NCBI GenBank assembly: GCA_033977485.1
Contig: CM066994.1
Location: forward strand, 44,417,155-44,481,154
From: Hydrangea macrophylla
Lineage: Eukaryota; Streptophyta; Magnoliopsida; Cornales; Hydrangeaceae
Length of the DNA stretch: 64,000 nt
Direction of reading: 5' to 3'
Both the position numbers and the translations under genes were made by a program. A model generated the notes under the pieces. That model did not search any database. It was not told where the DNA came from and worked only from the letters and a program-made list of their open reading frames with translations. This document shows, in pieces, positions 55,081 through 64,000 of this stretch (position 1 is its first letter; every line of letters starts with the position of its first letter).

Positions 55081-58000
55081 AATGCTTTGCGCTCAAAGAA
55101 CCAAATTTCAATATTCGGAGCCACCTCGAACTTAAAGAATTGATTTCACAAAAGTTCGGGAGTCCACAGACTGAAAGAGTTGATTTTTCAAAATTTGAGG
55201 AGTTTTCAGACTCAGAGAATTTGAACGGAGCTGATAGAAAGAATAATTTTATGCATTTGCGGACCTTTGGAAGAAACACATCGATTCTGTCAAAAGAGGG
55301 AAGTCACCTTTGCCCCTAGTCTTGGACTCTTCTTATATTGCCACTTTATGCTGTGATAGTGTTCGAAACCTCTATTCGTACTGCTCTTGGGATGCTTATG
55401 AAGACCTTTCAAATCTTTATTCGTCATCTTAAACCCACACATTTGAGACCATTTATTGACTCATCAAAGGAGGACAGACCTGACAAAGCTAGTTACTCAA
55501 AAATGACTGACTCAAACTCTTCATTCATTATGAATCAATGTGCTTTCATCGTGAGTAACTGTATCATCTCACCTTTAATTTATTCATCATTTTACAAATG
55601 GTAGTTCTTTGTTGATAAATCTAAACTTTGAAAACTTCTCCTTTTGATTTAGCGAATTCTTTGCCTATCTAGAGTATGCTTCAAATTAGTGCTTTAGCTT
55701 ATAGAATGAAAGGCACTCTATTTCAATCCTTTCAAAACAAACTTGATTACTTGAGAACTTGCTTCTGGCATAGAGGGATTTTGGCAAACGAAGTTTGCCC
55801 CTAGTTTGAATAAGACTCGGAGGCATTGCTTTTGGGATTAAATGAGGTGTTCAGCAAACAAAGTTTTCCATTGGTTTGGCGATGTACATGTGGCTCCAAG
55901 CAAACGTGAGTTTGCCCCCTAATTTGAAGGAAGGAAACCAAAGGCGCAAAAGGGTGATGCTTATAGTTTAGGGATGTTTATGGACCGAGAACCTTGGGAG
56001 GTTCGCCTACTTATCCCCGAGCGGGAATCAGGTCCAAAGTAGTTCGGCCAAGGCCTGAAAGAAGGATAGCATGAGATGATGGGGTGATGACCGAACCGAG
56101 CAGGTTGCCTACGTATCCGTTCAGGAATCAGGTCAAAGCGTAGTTCATCAACTCTGGAGGTCTTGAAAGAATAAGGCTTCAAGAATTGGTGGGCTTTTCG
56201 AGCCATGTTGCCATTTGGATCTAGGGAGTATATGTCACTTGTGGTAGCCCTTGTATAGCATGATGAACTATTTCTTCCTTTATTATTATTTTTTTTTATT
56301 CCTTTTCTTTTACTTGACGGTTGATTCTTTAACCTTTTCACTAGCCAGTTAATCTTTACAATTCTCATCATGTTTTATTCATACTCTATCATAATATCAG
56401 TTCTTCAAATCTTTATTTTTCTCAAAGATATCTTTGCATTGTTTCATGTCCTCTTAGCCATTGCCTCTCACAAAAATGTGAGCTTAATCGATACTTTCAA
56501 ATCTCTCTTTTCATTTCCAATTTCTTTAGAACAACACAAAGTCTTGAGGTAGTTTATGCGCCAATGATTTATTTTGAAGTACTCAAGAATTCTCAATCTT
56601 ATCTATTCTCTGCCTTTTCTTTTCTTTTTTTTCTTTCCTTTCTCTTCCTTACTATCTCTATGATTTTGACTAGCTAGGATTAGGATTTTTGAAATCAACA
56701 CGCATCTTATTTTTGCTCTAACTTTTGCCTAGGCGCCCTTTCGGGTTTTCATCCTAGCGAGCTCTTTCTTCTTTTTTTCTTTTTTTTTTCTTTTTTTTGT
56801 GCTCTAAATTTTGCCTAGGCACCCTTCCGGGTTTTCATCCTAGCGAGCTCTTTTTCTTTTTCTTTTCTTTTTTTTTTTTTTTTTTTGGAATAAGAAGTTC
56901 ATTAAAATGTCTGGCTACCATCAAGGACCCAGTTTATGGCTTTAGACTGGTTGGGCTCATCTTTTAGACTTGGTATTTGAGAGAAGGGGATGGTGAGCAA
57001 GCTTCAAGTTCCAAGTTCATTTTTTCAAGATTGAGCAAGAGCATCTTTAAATTCTTAAAGTAAAGCTAATCAATTCTCTACTCCTCCTTGGTTTTGGCAC
57101 AAAATTTGCTTTGATCACTTGGGGATCCTTTTCAATGCAAAGACTTATTAACAAAGTATTTCTCACGATCATTTGGAAAAGTGATCTGATTTTCATTTTT
57201 TTTTTCTTTTTTAGCTTAATGATCCATACATTCACGACTTGGAACACTGAATCAAACAGAATGAGACATTTTATTCAACTAGCAGGGAAAAAGGGTTACA
57301 TCACTTGACTCGATAAACTCGACAACCGACTGACTTAAAGACTCGACTGGACTTGACACTTGACTCCTACTTGACATGACTCGATTACCGGACTGGACTC
57401 GACTTGGTTTCAACTGGAGTGTCACAGATGATTTTCAATTGACTAGATTTCCAAGAGCATCCACATTTGCTTTAGCAGCAGCAGTTCCAAATGCTATCAC
57501 TTCACTGTTATCATTTGAACCTCCGGATTCATCATTCCCCGATAGCATGTGTGCAAAAATATTTTCTTCTTTAAATCAAGAGAGATGAACCCAAGAAGGT
57601 TAGAGGTGTCCTCACCAGGGGATCTAGTTGTTCCACTCTTTTTACAAATCCAACACATAGAGAGGTAAAAGGTTCACATGCAGAATTGATTTTCAGGAGG
57701 CAAGGAATTTTGAGGAATTATTGGATTACTTTATGAATTTGTATTTTACATGCATGTAATGATATTGACTGATATGACAAACATGTTCATGCTTTGATGG
57801 TTTGATGCAACTGAATGCATGCACCGCACATATGGCACACGGATGAAATGCACGTGTGTGTGTGCCTACTGTATATGCAAAAGAAAGGAAAATTCTAATC
57901 CTAACACATAAACACATAAGCACAAAAAATCCTCATCCATGTCAAGTGCGCTTAACTTCTCCTTTCATCGTGATCCTCATTACCCCTTCAAGGTTTGAAA

Positions 58001-58966
58001 ATTTTAGAATTTTTGAAATCCATTTGACAAGTATTTTCCCTAGATGATGGGCTCTTTCAAATTCTTAAGGAGTTTTCTTTTGAAGGCAACATTTCTGAAC
58101 AAAAGATGATTGGGTTGAAACTTTGCTTTAAAATTCATTTTAAAAGCATTTCTTTAATTGGGGAGATCTTTCAAAAACAATTCTCAAGGATTTTGAACCT
58201 TTTATTAAAAAAGAGGATATGAAAATATTTCTCAATAAGAAAAATGATTTGGGTTTTACTTGAAAAATGAACCTTAAACATTTTTTCCTTTGAAAGGGTA
58301 AAAAATTTTCAAAACAATTTCTTCTTCTTTTGGATAAAAGATGATGATTAATCAAAAATTTTCATAAACCATGAACTTTGGATTCTTGGGTAGGAGCATC
58401 ACACGATTAGATAATCATCGCACTTTTCATGAATTCGGATGCATACAAGGTCAATGATGCTTAACTAAACATGATATAAGAAGTATAATCTTATAATCAA
58501 GGTTCAGCATGTCCTCCAAATGTCATGTAACACGAGGAGAAATTGCTAAAAGGTGATTAAAAGATTATTCATCTTTCATCAAGCGAGTATCGTCATCATC
58601 TCAAGTAATCCCTTCCGGGCATACAAAACTTCCTAACACATAACCCTAATCAAGAATTGATTTCCTAAGATTGAAATGTTCTATAGAAACTACAATGCAA
58701 AGGCTGGGTTTTTGTCAAATAAGGGACCCTTGACACACACCCGATAGGATGCTTCATATACCAAATCATGGTACGAGATCAAGGGTGATCACACAGTTCC
58801 ATGATGACTTGACCGACCGGGTTGCCCCGAGCCTCCAAGGTTATAGTTCCGTGCAATCGACTGGCTAGACATGCAAGTGAAATGCAACAGGCACACAAAG
58901 ATTAATTAATTCGATTAAAAGGATATTTTTCAAGTCTAATCCTCAAGTGAACCCAAAATCAGAATT
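55081..58966 (-). other. LARD internal non-coding region
   Basis: No retroelement protein domain on either strand. The longest frame (minus, 55,961-56,371, 136 codons) has no domain and covers two copies of a TACGTAGGCAACCTGC-like motif (the reverse complement of GGTTGCCTACGTATCC, 56,103; relatives at 56,004 and at 52,040). A unit with GCCTAGGCGCCCTTTCGGG and ATCCTAGCGAGCTC occurs twice (about 56,730 and 56,816). Long pyrimidine runs. Its size and lack of gag-pol make the whole element a large retrotransposon derivative. Confidence 0.75.
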
Positions 58967-59016
58967 CTGGTCTGCGAAACCAGAGATTCTGGGTTCGATC
59001 CCCAGCAGAGTCGCCA
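58967..59016 (-). promoter_or_regulatory. Extended PBS: 50-nt copy of a tRNA-Arg 3' half
   Basis: On the plus strand this is an exact-geometry tRNA 3' half. It has an anticodon stem CTGGT/ACCAG with the 7-nt loop CTGCGAA (anticodon GCG, reading the Arg codon CGC), a 5-nt variable loop AGATT, a T-arm CTGGG-TTCGATC-CCCAG, 7 acceptor bases, the discriminator G and CCA. That is positions 27-76. The minus strand is therefore a PBS starting TGGCGACTCTGCTGGGGA, 3 bp from the LTR at 59,020. Similarity to tRNA stops exactly at position 27. There is no 5' half, so this is not a tRNA gene. Confidence 0.88.
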
Positions 59017-59019
59017 GAT

Positions 59020-61960
59020 TGTGGATATCGCAGGTTGACTTACCCATAGCTTTTCAAAATCAAATTCAAAAACAAAATGAGTCGCCACTTAATTTTTAAA
59101 AGGAAAATTAAGAAACCATTTTGAAAGGAAACTGATCGTTTTAGAAACCAGAGATTAACTAGGTCCGGGGATTATGGAATGAGAGAGGAAGGAGCCCATC
59201 GGACTAAAACACCCTCTCTCATCCTATCTTGCGATAGGCCTCTACTCAACATCCTTTTAATCAAATTTATTAATCTAATCATGCCCTCAACTAATACATA
59301 TATACATATACATCACAAAAGCATGTCCAAAGGGTGTAAAATTGCAATTGACAAAATATCATTCAAAAGCCACATAATTCAGGTAACAAGCGATATGATA
59401 TGTAATAGAGAACAAGTGAACTTACCCGGGATCCAGCAGCGATAATAAACGTGCAATGCATGCGAACAAAAGAAAATCCTAAAAAAGAGTCTCTAATCAT
59501 ATATACACATAAGGCAAAGCCTAATTCTAAGGTGTCGCGCATTAAGTCGAAGAATCAATAAAATCAAGAAATTAAGATAAACTAAAGAGAAGTCTTAGAA
59601 ATCATACCTTAATAGCGCTACAAAACAAAGGGTTAGTCCACGTGATGTGCAAAACAAAATGACAATCCTAAATTTCTAGCTTAAATCTATCTAATGTGAT
59701 TAAATCCAAAGCAAATAAGTCTTAAATACAAGTGTCGAATCATATAGATGAATATGTACATGGACAAGGATAAACTATGAAATACTCTTAAACTTTGAAT
59801 TCAAGCTCAACTAATCATTATTAAAGCATGGTTTAAGCCCTAGATCATAGAAAAGTCATTTAGATCCTTATTTACAAAGTAAGTCAAATGTGTCATAAAA
59901 CTCTGAAAATTGCAGAGAGCAGACCAGAACTTAAAAGAAATAAAAAGTATATCTCTCATGGTTTGATCTTGATGATTTTTGGACACGAGATGCCCCTGTG
60001 AGTCTAGTTTCCAAATCAAAAAGAAAATCAAGGTTTCAACGGTCGGATCTCTGGGAAAAGGACAAACACCAGACATCACTCAGAGATGTACAACTCTCTG
60101 TCCAGAGATTTTGTTTGATTTTTTAAAAATAGTAAAATAATCCGAAATGCTTCATTCTTTTTAGGGGATCTTCCTAACACATTACGGTACCCAGAAAAAA
60201 TTATTAGAGACTCCAAAACCTCCATTAGACTTCTGATTTATGAATTTCAAAATGGACTTGCTGTTCTGAAACTATTCTGAAACTCTGGGCAGATTGTGGT
60301 TGACTCACAAAACCCATGATCAAACCCTTCTAAACATAAAACCACCTTAAAACAAAAATTACAGTGGTAGAATATTGTGTTATTGACACTTTCCCATTGG
60401 TTTCACTTGATTTCAACGGTTAGATTTCGAACTAAAAATCTTTGATCAAAAACAGTTTGTGAACTCACTGTTTTCATTTGTCAAGTTCAACTTTTATTTG
60501 TTAATCCCAACTATTAAACCATGAAGTTGGGTTTAAACCAAACCACTTCTCCTACCATTTGATGGTCATTGGAGACTAAAGACTTTTATATTTGTAGATT
60601 TCAAATGAAGTATGAATAGACTTCATGAAATCTCAAGATGATGAATCCAAACCATAGAGATGAGTTTAGACCCAAAATACTTTCTCCTACCACTTGATGG
60701 TCATTGGAGATGAAGATATGACTAATACTCATGAGTCTCCAAGGAATATAGAAGGGATTCCATGAAACATCAAGCTAGAGGACTCAAGTCATAAGCATGG
60801 ACTTGGATCCATCTATTTACTTATAAAAAGTGATGATCAAACTTTGACTCCCATGTGAAGTATAAGCTTACATGAGATTCAAAACATCAAACTCAAGAGC
60901 TTTCAAGGGAGATATTGAAGATCTCCAAGAATCTCAAAAGAAGAACATAAACAAGAAAAATAGAAGAAGGATCAAAGAACTAGGAAGTAAGGACTTCCAA
61001 GTTTACTTAACAAACTCTAAAACTTAATCAAGAAAAACTAAATGACTTGTAAATTAGAAGCTCAAAAGAAAGAAAACACAACTAAGATTAGAGGGTCACC
61101 TCCAAACTATCCTCAAAGTTTCTCTCCTTTGAAGATCTTCCAAACTCTTCTTCAAGCTCTCCAAACTCTCTTTTTTTTCTCTAAGGAAAATGTTGGTGTA
61201 ATGGTAGTCTTTTTTTTGTGTGTTTCCTCCCTCCTCTGTTGCATGTGTTTCTCAATGGAGATACCTTTTCTTATATAGAAAAAAATACCTAGGTCATTTC
61301 AGTAAATTCGGAGTAAAAGACATGTGTAAACATCTCATTTGGTGGTACAATGTGTACTTTCTGAATTTAGACAGACTGCTGCCCAGGGTGGCAGTCAAGA
61401 AACTGTCGCGGCAGTCCGTGAAAGCCGCCGCGGCAGTCCATGACTGCCGTTCCGGCACTGCGTGACTGCCGAGCGACACTCATCAAATGCCGCGACAATT
61501 AATGGATTGCCGCGTTTTTGTCAGTCTTACTTTATCAGTTTTTTGTTCTTATTCGTATATGCATACGTATTGCACTGCAAAATACAGACTTTAAAAGTGA
61601 ACGGCAGTCAGAAATTTATGGCGGCACTCGGTGAAAGCCGGAACGGCACTCTCTGACTGCCGCGCGGCACTCAGCGAGTGCCGCGGCAGTCTGCCGTGTG
61701 CCGTTTTTAGCTGAGGTTCCCTTTTTTAGGTCTTCCCCCTTTTTGAAACAAATTATTTTTGAAGATCCTTTCCAAAAATCATGTCTTATACCTGAATTCT
61801 CCTAAATACCTGGTATTTTTCTCTTTCTGTTAAATTTTATCGCGTTTTGGAGATTTTCTGAAGAGCTTGGAATACTTCAATTTTTCGGTCCTTGTCATCA
61901 TCGGATATGGATGTGACACTCTCCTAAATTCGACGTTAGGTCAAAATTGGGGTGTCTACA
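59020..61960 (-). repeat. LARD LTR, right copy, 2,941 bp
   Basis: Same length and ends as 48,923-51,863, offset by 10,097 bp. A PBS abuts its left side and a PPT (61,961-61,974) its right side, so it serves as 5' LTR of the left unit and as 3' LTR of the next unit. The TATA box is at 61,270-61,278 and the hairpin cluster at 61,410-61,702. Confidence 0.93.
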
Positions 61961-64000
61961 GTTTGCCCCTCTTCGGCAGAGCTTGTGGAGCAGCGCGTAC
62001 CACAAGTGAATGTCGAAGCCTGTGTGAAGACAAGCCTTTGACCAGACCGTCGAATTTAGGTAAAAACAAAATGCGTTGCAAAAAGAGAACATGCGCGGGG
62101 CAATGGTTCACGCTGGTCGTGCTCGATGATGAGCTGCCTACGTATCCGTTAAGGAATCAGACCAAGACGTAGTTCGGGTCAAGGGTCAAACACACACAAG
62201 CGTAAATAGTCATACGGATGAATGCACCTATCTTATCATGATGCATGTGCTCAAGCAATCTCGTGCTTTCTGAATTAACCTGGTTATGTAAATGTCATGC
62301 TTATCACATTTTTCCTATGTATGACGCGCATTTCGTGGCGTGTTAGTCAGGGAAGATTATCTATGCGAGAATCTGTCATAGGAGTCATGAGAGTGCTTTT
62401 GATTTGATCACGAAGGTCAACGCAAGTCTGTTGCGAAAACCGGGAATATAAGTTCGTTATATTCTCAAAAAAATGAAGGTCAATGCAAGTCCGTTGCGAA
62501 AACCGGGAATATAAGTCCGTTATATTCTAAAAAAACGAAGGTCAACGCAAGTCTGTTGCGAAAACCGGGAATATAAGTTCGTTATATTCTCAAAAACGAA
62601 GGTCGACGCAAGTCCGTTGCGAAAACCGGGAATATAAGTCCGTTATATTCTAAAAAACGAAGGTCGACGCAAGTCCGTTGCGAAAACCGGGAATATAAGT
62701 CCGTTATATTCAAAAGACAAGGGTTAACGCAAATCCGTTGCGAGAATCGGGAATATAAATCCGTTATATGCTCAAAAATGAGGGTTGACGCAAATCCGTT
62801 GCGAGAACCGGGAATATAAATCCGTTATATTCTCAAAAACGAGGGTTGACGCAAATCCGTTGCGAAAACCGGGAATATAAATCCGTTATATTCTCAAAAA
62901 CGAGGGTTGACGCAAATCTGTTGCGAAAACCGGGGATATAAATCCGTTATATTCTAAAAAACGAGAGTTGACGCAAATCCGTTGCGAAAACCAGGGATAT
63001 AAATCCGTTATATGCTCAAAAACAAGGGTTGACACAAATCCGTTGCGAGAACCGGGAATATAAATCCGTTATATTCTCAAAAACGAGGGTTGACGCAAAT
63101 CCGTTGCGAAAACCGGGAATATAAGTCCGTTGTATTTAAAAGACAAGGGTTAACGCAAATCCGTTGCGAGAACCGGGAATATAAATCCGTTATATGCTCA
63201 AAAACGAGGGTTGACGCAAATCCGTTGCGAGAACCGGGAATATAAATCCGTTATATTCTCAAAAACGAGGGTTGACGCAAATCCGTTGCGAGAACCGGGA
63301 ATATAAATCCGTTATATTCTCAAAAACGAGGGTTGACGCAAATTCGTTGCGAAAACCGGGAATATAAATCCGTTATATTCTCAAAAACGAGGGTTGACGC
63401 AAATCTGTTGCGAAAACCGGGGATATAAATCCGTTATATTCTCAAAAACGAGGGTTGACGCAAATCCGTTGCGAAAACCAGGGATATAAATCCGTTATAT
63501 GCTCAAAAACGAGGGTTGACGCAAATCCGTTGCGAGAACCGAGAATATAAATCCGTTATATTCTCAAAAACGAGGGTTGACGCAAATCCGTTGCGAAAAC
63601 CGGGAATATAAGTTCGTTATATTCAAAAGACAAGGGTTAACGCAAATCCGTTGCGAGAACCGGGAATATAAATCCGTTATATGCTCAAAAACGAGGGTTG
63701 ACGCAAATCCGTTGCGAGAACCGGGAATATAAATCCGTTATATTCTCAAAAACGAGGGTTGACGCAAATCCGTTGCGAGAACCGGGAATATAAATCCGTT
63801 ATATTCTCAAAAACGAGGGTTGACGCAAATCCGTTGCGAAAACCGGGAATATAAATCCGTTATATGCTCAAAAACGAGGGTTGACGCAAATCCGTTGCGA
63901 GAACCGGGAATATAAATCCGTTATATTCTCAAAAACGAGGGTTGACGCAAATCCGTTGCGAAAACCGGGGATATAAATCCGTTATATTCTCAAAAATGAG
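61961..64000 (-). mobile_element. Second LARD internal region, cut by the window end
   Basis: It starts with the PPT at 61,961-61,974 and repeats 51,864 onward without indels. The 61-bp array starts at 62,408 and continues to 64,000. The variant ACAAGGG units fall at 62,717, 63,143 and 63,630, each exactly 10,097 bp from those of the first copy. The next LTR would be expected near 69,117. Confidence 0.9.

Noticed and set aside
55961..56371. 136-codon minus-strand ORF in the LARD
   Set aside because: It reads through the TACGTAGGCA motif and a homopolymer-rich stretch. No retroelement or host domain.
58967..59016. Possible tRNA-Arg gene
   Set aside because: Only positions 27-76 are present, CCA is encoded (plant nuclear tRNA genes lack it), and it abuts an LTR. 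It is a primer-binding site.

Overview
The window is a repeat-dense intergenic stretch of a flowering-plant nuclear genome, almost certainly a eudicot. The evidence is an AT-rich background, Ty1/copia and Ty3/gypsy (chromovirus) elements, CACTA, hAT-like and Mutator-like DNA transposons, LINE and SINE tails, a Helitron-type terminus, and broken plant gene pieces (terpene synthase, a meiotic SDS-type cyclin, a BIG-like protein). I see no intact host gene, no rRNA and no functional tRNA gene. The species cannot be fixed from the sequence.

Left part (1-25,000). An LTR remnant ends at 1,319. A terpene synthase last-exon fragment lies at 3,550-3,780 and a Mutator-type MITE at 3,862-4,092. A 5'-truncated LINE-like insertion (target repeats 4,111-4,125 and 13,943-13,957) is split by a complete 9,065-bp CACTA transposon (4,790-13,854, 3-bp target duplication CTA). 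The CACTA has no recognisable transposase. It carries fragments of other origin: a BIG-like exon, two spliced exons of an SDS-type cyclin, and two opposed pieces that look like endogenous pararetrovirus. To its right are further LINE tails, a 304-bp tandem duplication, MITEs, a Helitron-like 3' end and a possible SINE.

Middle (25,000-40,980). A decayed copia element lies on the minus strand (25,140-29,240). A structurally complete copia lies on the plus strand (31,376-36,545), with a 5-bp target duplication, PBS and PPT, unusual TG...TA LTR ends, and gag/pol frames broken in several places. A SINE-like unit follows, then three Mutator-type MITEs with 9-11-bp target duplications and a 1,205-bp hAT-like element (8-bp target duplication) inside an older inverted-repeat element.

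Right part (40,979-64,000). This is a three-layer nest. A second CACTA starts at 40,979. A minus-strand Tekay/Del-type gypsy chromovirus is inserted in it at 41,755; its LTR has a 1,116-bp internal tandem duplication. Inside the gypsy pol gene, between protease and reverse transcriptase, sits a non-coding large retrotransposon derivative (LARD). The LARD is arranged LTR-internal-LTR-internal with a 10,097-bp period and runs off the window. It carries 2,941-bp LTRs, a 61-bp satellite of about 29 copies, other tandem repeats, and a primer-binding site that reproduces nucleotides 27-76 of a tRNA-Arg rather than the usual 18 or so.

The most unusual signals are this extended half-tRNA primer site, the arrays of about 21-bp hairpin units upstream of the TATA box in the LARD-family LTRs (with different short-word islands in other elements), and the multi-source cargo of the CACTA element.
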